This document shows, one piece after another, positions 9,065-17,545 of a stretch of DNA of 33,777 nt. Every line of letters begins with the position of its first letter. Within the stretch, counting starts at the first letter, position 1. The notes under the pieces are model-generated. The model ran no database searches, was not told the DNA's origin, and worked only from the letters and a program-made list of their open reading frames with translations. The position numbers and the translations under genes are program-made. Source of the DNA: Oxalobacteraceae bacterium (GTDB lineage Bacteria; Pseudomonadota; Gammaproteobacteria; Burkholderiales; Burkholderiaceae_D). Where the stretch lies: assembly GCA_947466695.1 (NCBI GenBank), contig CANIFC010000009.1, forward strand, positions 1 to 33,777, written 5' to 3'.

Positions 9065-10321
9065 TTAATGAAAATCCCTGGCTTTGGCTTTGCTGCCAGT
9101 AAATATGACATAGACCAAAGCCTGCAAGCCGAGGCAGAGCGCGAAACTTCCGCGTATGGCGGCCGACTCAGTCCAGCCGATGTGATGAAAAAGATCTATC
9201 GCCACACCAATGCCCCATTGCGTCACAAACGCGCCGATAAACATCAATAAATTATAGGCAGTGCTGACACGCCCGGCCAATGACACAGGAAAAGTCAGGC
9301 AAAGATGGGTTTGCACCAAGGTCAGGACCGTATAAAACAAGGCCATGAGCGGCCACAACCCCCAAGACCATGCCGACTCGGTCAATAACATGGCTAATTG
9401 GGTCAGTATCATTGCCGCCAGCCCGATACTGACGACCCTGGGTACCGCCCAGCCGGGCTTGCCGGGCGCGGCAACGAAACGTGGAGCCCACCAGCCAAGG
9501 GCAAAATATCCCAGCAGAAGTACCAGATTGAGCATGAACAGGGCCTGGGCCGATTGATCTTTGCTCATGCCGAGCACACCGACCATCCACGATCCGGCCC
9601 ACAAGGTTTGCATGGCAACAAAAATGCCCTGTATCACCAGACCCAGCAAGCCCATGCGCCTGAAATAAGGATCGGCAAAAATAGTCCTGTATCCGTGATC
9701 TTTGGCACCCGGTTGCACAGCGGCTGCCGGCGTTGCACGGGCGCGTTCGACCGGTTCCAGCAAGAAATACAAGGCGACTGCCGTCAGCAGCAACAGGGCG
9801 CTGGTGATAAGGAATACGCCACGCCAGCCAACGACAGGCAGCGCCGCGTTCACTGGCACGGTAGCGATCAAGGCACCAGAAGTACCTGCCACCAGCATCC
9901 AGCTGGTCAGCTGACTTTGCTGTTGCGGCGCGAACCAGAGGCGATAGGCTTTCAGTGAAGCCATCAGGCAGGCAGAGACCCCCACGCCGATCAGTGCACG
10001 GCCGATCCACAGGCCAGGCAGGCTGTGGCTGGTAGCAAAGATCGCCGCCCCCAAAGACGCCACCACCAGCAAAGCGGACTCGGTCCGGCGCGGACCATAT
10101 TTATCGAGCCAGATTCCCAGGGGTAACTGCAAAGCACCAAAAGCAAGAAAATACGCAGAAGATAACAAGCCCAGATCAGCGTTACTTAATTGCAATTCTG
10201 CAATGAGCGCTGGCGCAATCACTGCATTGACTGCCCGCAAGGCGTATGACAGAAGGTAGCCGGAGGCAAAACACAGAAAAACGCGTATCGCCATCCGGCC
10301 TTGCAGTGGTGCGCTGGTCAT
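9065..10321 (-). CDS. MFS transporter
   Basis: 418 aa, about 12 hydrophobic segments; LPLGIWLDKYGPRRTES is like the MFS loop 2-3 motif. Confidence 0.88.
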   Translation of the reverse strand: MTSAPLQGRMAIRVFLCFASGYLLSYALRAVNAVIAPALIAELQLSNADLGLLSSAYFLAFGALQLPLGIWLDKYGPRRTESALLVVASLGAAIFATSHSLPGLWIGRALIGVGVSACLMASLKAYRLWFAPQQQSQLTSWMLVAGTSGALIATVPVNAALPVVGWRGVFLITSALLLLTAVALYFLLEPVERARATPAAAVQPGAKDHGYRTIFADPYFRRMGLLGLVIQGIFVAMQTLWAGSWMVGVLGMSKDQSAQALFMLNLVLLLGYFALGWWAPRFVAAPGKPGWAVPRVVSIGLAAMILTQLAMLLTESAWSWGLWPLMALFYTVLTLVQTHLCLTFPVSLAGRVSTAYNLLMFIGAFVTQWGIGVAIDLFHHIGWTESAAIRGSFALCLGLQALVYVIFTGSKAKARDFH

Positions 10322-10332
10322 TGAACTCTGAC

Positions 10333-10836
10333 CTAGCCGGCTTTGAATGACGTCAGGAAGGTATCGATCACCACGGGTGTCAAGTCACTTTCCTTGCCAA
10401 TCACGATCAATTGATAGACCCAGCCACCGTGCTCAATAAAACGTCCGACCAGCTTGACCGCCTGGCCATTCTGCAATTGCCCGGTTGCCTCGATGTCGGT
10501 AGCAGAACCATTGAGCGGCTTACTGGAAGAGGCATGGATATTCTTGAGCATGCCCGCCTTCATTGCCGCCAGCACAGCGGCATATTGCGCAGGATCATCG
10601 ACTTTTGCATAGCCAACTGCGAAACTGATGCTGCCGGCATCGGCGGCGGTCATCTGCATGCGTAATTTGACACCGCTCATTTCTGTTTCACGTGAAATCG
10701 AGGCCGGTTTGGCAGGCAGCAGTACCGTGAACGGTGCATCGACGCCACGCACTTCGCGCCAGTTAAATTTAGGGGAACACGCCATCAGGGTGAATGCCAT
10801 GGCGATGGCAAGAATTTTGAGAAAGGTAGTTTGCAC
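10333..10836 (-). CDS. Putative lipoprotein
   Basis: MQTTFLKILAIAMAFTLMACSPKFNWREV: signal peptide and lipobox-like LMAC; GTG start at 10836. Confidence 0.72.
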   Translation of the reverse strand: MQTTFLKILAIAMAFTLMACSPKFNWREVRGVDAPFTVLLPAKPASISRETEMSGVKLRMQMTAADAGSISFAVGYAKVDDPAQYAAVLAAMKAGMLKNIHASSSKPLNGSATDIEATGQLQNGQAVKLVGRFIEHGGWVYQLIVIGKESDLTPVVIDTFLTSFKAG

Positions 10837-11086
10837 GGAGGGTACTATTTGAGTGAGGTGAACCCCATTGTATGTTATTCAGACCAGATGTATTGCCTTA
10901 CAATGGAATATCACGCCAGCGTTACCGCTCATCGTCTGCCAATACCATTTAAACTCGTACTACTGCCATTGGTCGCTACGCACTGGCCAGCATGAGCAGG
11001 CAGGCCTACAGTGGCGTTGTCGACCGTGTTGTAAAAAAGAGTTACATCACTGAATCGATCCTACAAAAACCACCAGGGAGAGTACT

Positions 11087-11344
11087 GTGAACAAGCTCAA
11101 CAATCAATCAACAGGGCAATTTTTGCGCGATGCAAGCCAGCAATTCCTGCAAACGTTCGTCTCGCTCTTGCACTGGCTGATACAACTGCCATTGCCCGCT
11201 TTACTTCTGGCCTGCCTGGCGGGCGCGCTTATCCTCAGCCTGCTGCCGATGGCGCTCACTTTGTTTGCACTTTTTCTGGCCTGCAAGCTGGCGGCATTGC
11301 TTGTTGCCCGCAGCCCGGCCCAATCAGAGAAGCGACCGAACTAA
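11087..11344 (+). CDS. Small membrane protein
   Basis: 85 aa, strongly hydrophobic centre; GTG start with upstream AGGGAG; directly upstream of the LytS-like kinase gene. Confidence 0.65.
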   Translation: MNKLNNQSTGQFLRDASQQFLQTFVSLLHWLIQLPLPALLLACLAGALILSLLPMALTLFALFLACKLAALLVARSPAQSEKRPN

Positions 11345-11357
11345 GCATGCTTGGCAA

Positions 11358-11372
11358 CCGGGATCATCCCGG
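11358..11372. repeat. 15-bp perfect inverted repeat CCGGGAT-C-ATCCCGG
   Basis: Read directly between the small membrane protein and kinase genes. Confidence 0.8.
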
Positions 11373-11434
11373 AAGTCATGACCTGTCAAGTTCCGTACTG
11401 ACACACACTGCGACGCTACAAAAGGAGTATGACC

Positions 11435-12310
11435 ATGCCCGATGTGACAAATAATAAAATCCTCGCCGTCACCCTAGACGTGGTTGAAACCGTCCGGGTG
11501 CTCTGGTGGCGCCTGGTTGACTGGATCGCCGTTGTGTCCTGGCCCGTCTTGATCATTACCGGCCTCCTGGTATTCGTCCTGCTTGGCCCGATCGGCTTCG
11601 CGCCTCTCGCTGCAGTATTTTTCTGGGGCTCTATCGCCACCAAGATACTGGCCGGTGGCAAGCGTAAAGCCGACTTGGCGGCTAGCGCCGCAGCCGCCAG
11701 AGCCGATGTAGCAACGCTGGAGCGGCGACTACTGGAAGCGCAGATCGCGGCATTGCAGGCGCAGATCGAGCCGCATTTTTTATTCAATACGCTGGCGCTG
11801 ATCGGGCAACTGATCGAGGACGATCCGGCTCAGGCCGCCAGGGTACACTCAGCCCTGATTCAATACCTGCGGGCAGCCTTGCCAAAAATGCGCGCAACAG
11901 GCAGCAGTACGCTTGAGCAGCAGATGGAATTATCGCGCGCCTATCTGGCGATCATGCAGGCCCGCATGGGAGATCGCCTCACGACGAGCATCGAATTAGC
12001 GCCATCATTGAAGCACGCCCATTTTCCGCCGATGATGTTGCAAACGCTGGTCGAAAACGCGATTAAACATGGCCTTGAACCAAAAATCGAGGGCGGACAT
12101 ATCCACATCAGGGCGCAGCGGATAGACGATGATTTACAGGTCGAGGTCAGCGACAATGGTGTCGGCTTTGATGTCCATGCAGATGACGGGGTCGGCTTGT
12201 CCAATATCCGGGAACGGCTGGCGCTGTTATACGGATCAAGAGCGCAACTGACGGTTGAGGCCCTCGCAGACGCTACCCGGATCAGCATCCGCTTGCCCTA
12301 TAGCGAATAA
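11435..12310 (+). CDS. LytS/YehU-type sensor histidine kinase
   Basis: Two N-terminal hydrophobic segments, then LEAQIAALQAQIEPHFLFNTLALI (His_kinase family), TLVENAIKHGLEP, VSDNGVGFD, GVGLSNIRERL. Start chosen at the ATG 11435 (AAAGGAG at better spacing); the ATG at 11429 is an alternative. Confidence 0.9.
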   Translation: MPDVTNNKILAVTLDVVETVRVLWWRLVDWIAVVSWPVLIITGLLVFVLLGPIGFAPLAAVFFWGSIATKILAGGKRKADLAASAAAARADVATLERRLLEAQIAALQAQIEPHFLFNTLALIGQLIEDDPAQAARVHSALIQYLRAALPKMRATGSSTLEQQMELSRAYLAIMQARMGDRLTTSIELAPSLKHAHFPPMMLQTLVENAIKHGLEPKIEGGHIHIRAQRIDDDLQVEVSDNGVGFDVHADDGVGLSNIRERLALLYGSRAQLTVEALADATRISIRLPYSE

Positions 12311-12390
12311 TGACGTTGAGTAAGAGTGTTCAATAACAGGTTAACTACTTGCGTTCAATCAGTGCGACAAATTACGTCATCAGTGATTAT

Positions 12391-12435
12391 TAAGTACTAT
12401 TTTAAGTACCATTTAAGTATCATTTAAGTACCATT
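12391..12435. repeat. Four tandem imperfect 11-12 bp repeats, consensus TAAGTACCATT
   Basis: TAAGTACTATTT / TAAGTACCATT / TAAGTATCATT / TAAGTACCATT at 12391, 12403, 12414 and 12425. Confidence 0.9.
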
Positions 12436-12479
12436 AAAAACAAGCGTTGATCATTACCGACAACTGAAAGCTGATCGTC

Positions 12480-13265
12480 ATGCCTGATAAATTTACCGCC
12501 GTGATTGCCGATGATGAAGCGCCTATGCGCGAGCAACTTAAGGCGCGCCTGAAAGAGGTCTGGCCTGCACTGCACATCGTCGCGGAAGCTGGCAATGGCA
12601 TTGCCGCCATTGAGCTGGCCCGGCTCCATCGCCCGGATGTAATTTTTCTCGACATCCGGATGCCCGGTAAAAATGGCATCGAGGTAGCCAGCCAGCTCGC
12701 GCAAGTGGCGCAGATTGTATTCGTCACCGCCTACGATGAATATGCGATTACCGCGTTTGAACAAGGAGCGATGGATTATTTGCTCAAGCCCGTCGAGGCG
12801 GATCGACTGGCAAGCACGTGCGAGCGGCTGAAGCAACGGCTGCGGGCGAACGGAAGCGCCGGTCCGGACCACTCAGGAGCGGCCAAAATAGAGCAGCTGC
12901 TGGCGCGCATCATGCAACACAGCCAGGCACGAAAACCCGACTATCTGCGCTGGATACAGGCAAGTGTAGGCAGCACCTTACGTATGATCAGTAGCAAAGA
13001 AGTCTTATTTTTTCGCTCCGATGAAAAATATACCCGGGTACAAACCGCACAGGCGGAGTACCTGATCAAAAAAACGCTCAAGGAACTTGAGGAGGAACTT
13101 GATCCCGATGAATTCTGGCGCATCCACCGCTCCTGCCTGGTCAGGGTCGATGCCATATCAGAGGTGACGCGCGATTTTCGTGGACGTCAGCTGATCCAGG
13201 TAAAAAATCATCCGGAGAAACTCGAGGTGAGCCGCAACCATGGACACTTGTTTCAGCAGATGTAA
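12480..13265 (+). CDS. LytTR-family response regulator
   Basis: Receiver IADDEAPMREQL, FLDIRMPGKNG, VTAYDEYAITAFEQGAMDYLLKPV; C-terminal LytTR: VLFFRSDEKYTRVQT...FWRIHRSCLVRVDAI. Confidence 0.93.
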   Translation: MPDKFTAVIADDEAPMREQLKARLKEVWPALHIVAEAGNGIAAIELARLHRPDVIFLDIRMPGKNGIEVASQLAQVAQIVFVTAYDEYAITAFEQGAMDYLLKPVEADRLASTCERLKQRLRANGSAGPDHSGAAKIEQLLARIMQHSQARKPDYLRWIQASVGSTLRMISSKEVLFFRSDEKYTRVQTAQAEYLIKKTLKELEEELDPDEFWRIHRSCLVRVDAISEVTRDFRGRQLIQVKNHPEKLEVSRNHGHLFQQM

Positions 13266-13274
13266 CGGTCGTGT

Positions 13275-14237
13275 TTACGATCCGTGCCGGACCGGCTGAA
13301 ACACCCTGACGGCGAAAGCAACACCGACACACAGCATGCCAACACCGGCCAGTACCTGCGGTTCCGGCCAGACGCCACGAAACAGAAAGGTGTACAACAG
13401 GGCCGCCAGTGTTTCAAACACGATCAAGGAGCCAACCAGGCCTGTCGGCAGTTTTTGGCTGGCATGGTTCCACAGCAGGGTTCCCAGCCACGACGCCAGA
13501 ATTCCCAGCAGCAGCATGATGCCGATGAATTTTTCTGGCTGCGGACCAAGGGGGAAAGCATAAGCGCCAGCTAAAGCGCTGCCACCCAGACCGGAAAACA
13601 AGCCAAATAATGTCAGGCCTGCCAGCGCCAGCGGCAGGGTCGCCAGCCCTTGAACCGTGGCCCAGGTGGTCGAGCTGATGTGGGTGCAGACCTTCATGTA
13701 GCGACTGTTCATGATCGGGTACCAGGTCCATGCCGCTACGGCCACCAGCGTGAGAAAACCACCCTGGATATAGTCAGCCAGACTGCGGCCAGGGCTTAAA
13801 TTGCGCAGTTCCGTCGCATTGACCAGCATCAGCCCGGCAAAAATAATCAGCAAAGGCACCAGCAGCCGGTTCCAGGTAATACGCTCGGAAGGCTGATGCG
13901 GCGACCAGTTGGAGCAAATGGCAATGACAACCGGCAAGGTACCGATCAGCATGGTCGGCAAAGGCGCGTCCGCCAGCTGGATCGCTGATGCCAGGGCAGC
14001 ATAATAAATAATGTTACCAACCAGCGCCAGCCTGAAGGCGGCCAGCCAGTCCTGCTGCCGTAAAACGCTGATGCGCTTGCGATCTAGCCAGGCGGGAATC
14101 AGGGCGATGAGACCAAAGGCAATATAGCGTCCGAACGACAGCATGGTGCCAGGATAGTCGGGCAACAGCAGCGGCGTCACAAAGACCAATCCCCACAACA
14201 AGCCGGCACCCAACGCAGCCAAAACCCCACTCACCAT
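13275..14237 (-). CDS. DMT/EamA-family transporter
   Basis: 320 aa, about 10 hydrophobic segments with the internal duplication pattern of EamA proteins. Confidence 0.85.
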   Translation of the reverse strand: MVSGVLAALGAGLLWGLVFVTPLLLPDYPGTMLSFGRYIAFGLIALIPAWLDRKRISVLRQQDWLAAFRLALVGNIIYYAALASAIQLADAPLPTMLIGTLPVVIAICSNWSPHQPSERITWNRLLVPLLIIFAGLMLVNATELRNLSPGRSLADYIQGGFLTLVAVAAWTWYPIMNSRYMKVCTHISSTTWATVQGLATLPLALAGLTLFGLFSGLGGSALAGAYAFPLGPQPEKFIGIMLLLGILASWLGTLLWNHASQKLPTGLVGSLIVFETLAALLYTFLFRGVWPEPQVLAGVGMLCVGVAFAVRVFQPVRHGS

Positions 14238-14469
14238 GCCGGTTCACCATATTCACCATCCTTGGCTAACTGGCCACATATGGCTATAAAAAATTCCATC
14301 ACGCCACTTTCTCCATAAAAACTTATCGCTCATCATAGAGGATATAAAACTTTATTCGTTAAATCCGGTAGAAAATCTAGCGCCAGTTGTTGTGGTCAAG
14401 TTCATATTTCGGCTCTTTTTGGACTACACTATGCCTGTTATTATTTTGATTCAGTTGATTGGTGTTCCA

Positions 14470-14844
14470 ATGTCGCCTCGTCCGTCTCTACTAATTACGC
14501 TCTTATCACTGGTCATGCTGGCAGGCTGCGACCGGCTTGGACTCGCCGATCCGGCTAAGGACGCCGCTGTTAAAGAGGCAGATGCGCGCGCTACCGGAAG
14601 CGCCTGCCGCCATGCCGGAAGGGCGATTGAGGATTGCTATTCTCAAAATGCAGATTTAGCCCGCTCCGCGGTCTACGCCGGCTGGAGAGAAATGAACGAC
14701 TACATGCGGGAAAATAAAATGGCCGAGGTGAGACCGGAATCTCATGTCCCTGAAGTCAAGGCAACGACCGTCGCAGAAGCAAGTACCAGCGCAGACAGCA
14801 CAAGTGAAAATGCCACAACAAAACCTAAATCATCGAAAAAATAG
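14470..14844 (+). CDS. Small putative lipoprotein
   Basis: MSPRPSLLITLLSLVMLAGCDRLG has lipobox LAGC; internal ATG 14470 preferred over track start 14392 because the signal peptide begins here. Confidence 0.75.
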   Translation: MSPRPSLLITLLSLVMLAGCDRLGLADPAKDAAVKEADARATGSACRHAGRAIEDCYSQNADLARSAVYAGWREMNDYMRENKMAEVRPESHVPEVKATTVAEASTSADSTSENATTKPKSSKK

Positions 14845-15219
14845 CCTTGAGTGCGATCTGCCACAGAGCAAGTGACAATCGCCGCTGGAAAAATGACTAG
14901 CTCCGATAGCACTACTGCAGATATAGTTACCCCCGGATCCGGTCTGGCGCAGCTCACGACTGCGCGTCACGCAGGCAGGCAACGCGGTCATCAGTCCAGC
15001 AACGCAGCAAAAAATGCAGCCAATCAGAAGCATTTTTTCCTTACGGAAATTGACATTGACAATAGCGCCGCTTACATCAATGCGTTTGACAAATTCATGG
15101 GTACGCTGACGTTGTCACGAGCCCGCCCAGATCCATCAGATGACGTACCTACACGCACATACCCGTAATTTACGAAACCATACGTATCTTGCGTAATAAC
15201 CCGGTGAGGATATCCACAC

Positions 15220-15690
15220 ATGCATAATAATGAAGTCTTACTTGAGAAATTTTTTAGCGCCTTTCAACAACTCGACGCCATTGCAATGGTCAGTTGCTAT
15301 GCCACTGACGTACAATTTTCTGACCCTGTTTTTCCTATTCTGCAAGGAACAGAAGTCACCGATATGTGGACCATGCTGACAACCAAGGCGAAGGATCTCA
15401 CGCTGGCGTTTGACAACATCCATGCCGACGACCAGAAAGGTGAGGCACACTGGGTTGCGACCTATCAGTTTTCACAAACTGGCCGTGTTGTGGTCAACGA
15501 CATTCATTCCAGCTTTGTTTTCAGAAACGGCAAAATCATTCGCCAGGTAGATCATTTCAGCTTATGGAAATGGGCTGGCCAGGCCTTGGGGACTAAAGGG
15601 ATCTTGCTGGGCTGGACACCCATGGTAAGAAACACGATACAGATGCAAGCTGCCAAGAACTTGAGAAATTTCCGCTATAAGCGCAACTAG
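15220..15690 (+). CDS. NTF2-like/SnoaL-like family protein
   Basis: 156 aa; LLEKFFSAFQQLDAIAMVSCYATDVQFSDPVFPILQGTEVTDMWTML...VNDIHSSFVFRNGKIIRQVDHFSLWKW. Confidence 0.82.
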   Translation: MHNNEVLLEKFFSAFQQLDAIAMVSCYATDVQFSDPVFPILQGTEVTDMWTMLTTKAKDLTLAFDNIHADDQKGEAHWVATYQFSQTGRVVVNDIHSSFVFRNGKIIRQVDHFSLWKWAGQALGTKGILLGWTPMVRNTIQMQAAKNLRNFRYKRN

Positions 15691-15710
15691 ACGAAAATTT
15701 TACATTGAGC

Positions 15711-15741
15711 GCAGGGAGACGGAACGACTTCGTCTCCCTGC
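15711..15741. terminator. Probable bidirectional terminator hairpin between convergent genes
   Basis: Perfect 11-bp stem GCAGGGAGACG / CGTCTCCCTGC with 9-nt loop GAACGACTT, between the NTF2-like gene (ends 15690) and the DUF1161 gene (ends 15748). Confidence 0.75.
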
Positions 15742-15747
15742 CAAAAC

Positions 15748-15996
15748 TTACTCAGCCATCTTTTTTTTAGCAGTGCTACGGTGGTAGATAATAATTTTTT
15801 TATCCCCTTCACAACTACCCACAATCCTGTTCTTGGTTTCAGTCCCTTTTGCGGCGACTTCCAGACTATAGTTAGTCACATTTTTACCGGCAAGTTTTTT
15901 TTCTATTTTACTTTTTACATCTTCACATGACGTTACCGTCGCCCAACTTGTAACAGAGATCAGAATCAGACTGCTTGCCAAAATACATTTTTTCAT
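15748..15996 (-). CDS. DUF1161 domain-containing secreted protein
   Basis: MKKCILASSLILISVTSWATVTSCEDVKSKIEKKLAGKNVTNYSLEVA...GSCEGDKKIIIY; start placed at the signal-peptide Met (15996). Confidence 0.8.
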   Translation of the reverse strand: MKKCILASSLILISVTSWATVTSCEDVKSKIEKKLAGKNVTNYSLEVAAKGTETKNRIVGSCEGDKKIIIYHRSTAKKKMAE

Positions 15997-16323
15997 AGTG
16001 CATGCTCCTCTGGTTGCTGAATAATTAAAAAATCGCACCGCACTTTTTCCGCGAACTGCCGATAAAGTGCGAACCCGCTACGTTGATGCGTAACTTGTCA
16101 TAAAACATTAGCATCTCTGCCCGATTCTTAATAGGTATTCTTAAGTTTGTGTAATGAAAGCGTGGTAAATCATCCTCGCTGCTGCAGGCGAGCCGCATTT
16201 AGTTGTTTGCGTGTAATTTCTCCGTAGTGACGGCCGCAATAAGCTGCACGTCATTCCCACTGCGATCAAGCCATGATGCGATGGCTATCGGTGATTACAC
16301 AAGAGATGTGTGTCACGCAGCAC

Positions 16324-17526
16324 TTACAGCAAGCCAAGATCACGGGCCTTTATCCCTGAAAAAATCTGTTCGAGCTGAGACCCGTTTAGTCCATAGATTC
16401 TGGCAAACAAACCGCCTAATACCGCACGATATTCATTAAGCACGGGATAATCCCGGTTCTGGAATAATTTCCCCGCTTCCAGCCTGACTTGCTCACCCGC
16501 GATACGTCCGCCCTTGACGCCACCGCCGAGAACCCAATACACCGAACCATGACCATGATCGGTACCGCGCTTTCCATTTTCGCGAAAGGTACGGCCAAAT
16601 TCACTGATGACCACGACCGTGGTATTGCTCCATGCGCTACCCATCTCCTTGCGGTAGGCCACCAGGCCACGCCCCAGTTCTTCAAATTTATTGGCCAGCG
16701 TACCGGTTGCACCGCCTTGATTGACATGCGTGTCCCAGCCGCCGACATCGACAAAACCCAGCGCGTATTTATCGCGCATCAACCTGGCCATGCGTTTCGC
16801 TTCCTGTTCAAAACCCTTGGTCGAGAGCGCATTGCGGTTGGCCGAATTCATCTCTTCCTGCAGGGCCTCTTGCTGGCTGCGGATGACTTCGTCGCGTACT
16901 GTAAAACCCTCGTTGACTTGTTGCGCCAGCGCGGTATGACTGTACATCTGGGAGATAATCGCACTTTGCCGCTGGTCCATATTACTTTTACCCAAAGCCT
17001 TGAGCGCGGTGTTGGCCACCGCGCTATTCCCCTGCATGACAATGGGCAGCTGATCAGTAAATGACATGGCACTGGTGCCGTTTATTTGGGCAGACAGGCG
17101 ATTTAAAAAACCCGAGTGCAAGTTGCGTCTGCCATTGAGGGGTTGGCCCAGTTCAATGCTGTCCTGCGTTTCAAAATGACTGCGCGACACATCATCAGTA
17201 CCGGCAAAAGGAATAAACGCCACTTCGCCGCTCTGGTACAGGGAATAAATGGTCTCGCGCAGCGCCGGATGCAAACCCCAGTCTGCATTCAGCAATAAAG
17301 CGGCTTGTTGATCGTCGGCGCCACCAGGTCTGGCAATGGCAATATTCGGTCTCGATTCATAATAAAAATTGCTCGATGTCGGTATCAGCAAATTGCAGGC
17401 ATCATAGCCACCGCGCAAGAACACCAACAGCAAACGGTTTTGCGTTGCCGGGGCGGCGCTCAGCCCGCTTGCCAATGACATGGCGCCCATTGCAGCGCAC
17501 CCTTTGAGTAAATCGCGACGGTTCAT
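16324..17526 (-). CDS. DUF1501 family protein with Tat signal
   Basis: Twin-arginine leader MNRRDLLKGCAAMGAMSLASGLSAAP; LLLVFLRGGYDACNLLIP, GWDTHVNQGG, VVVISEFGRTFRENGKRGTDHGHGSVYWVLGGGVKGG are characteristic of DUF1501. Confidence 0.92.
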   Translation of the reverse strand: MNRRDLLKGCAAMGAMSLASGLSAAPATQNRLLLVFLRGGYDACNLLIPTSSNFYYESRPNIAIARPGGADDQQAALLLNADWGLHPALRETIYSLYQSGEVAFIPFAGTDDVSRSHFETQDSIELGQPLNGRRNLHSGFLNRLSAQINGTSAMSFTDQLPIVMQGNSAVANTALKALGKSNMDQRQSAIISQMYSHTALAQQVNEGFTVRDEVIRSQQEALQEEMNSANRNALSTKGFEQEAKRMARLMRDKYALGFVDVGGWDTHVNQGGATGTLANKFEELGRGLVAYRKEMGSAWSNTTVVVISEFGRTFRENGKRGTDHGHGSVYWVLGGGVKGGRIAGEQVRLEAGKLFQNRDYPVLNEYRAVLGGLFARIYGLNGSQLEQIFSGIKARDLGLL

Positions 17527-17545
17527 CTGGCGCTCCTTGGTATAT

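Noticed and set aside
9252-10010. 252-aa minus-strand ORF in another frame of the MFS gene, plus the 186-aa ORF 9398-9958 (+)
   Set aside because: Out-of-frame shadow ORFs; the 418-aa frame has clear TM structure and explains the region.
12391-12435. Repeat array considered as a CRISPR
   Set aside because: Units are 11-12 bp with no spacers; not CRISPR architecture.
12420-12872. 150-aa minus-strand ORF over the start of the LytTR regulator
   Set aside because: Overlaps a well-supported receiver domain on the opposite strand; low-information sequence.
16489-17064. 191-aa plus-strand ORF over the DUF1501 gene
   Set aside because: Antisense to a strongly supported DUF1501 CDS; no recognisable motifs.
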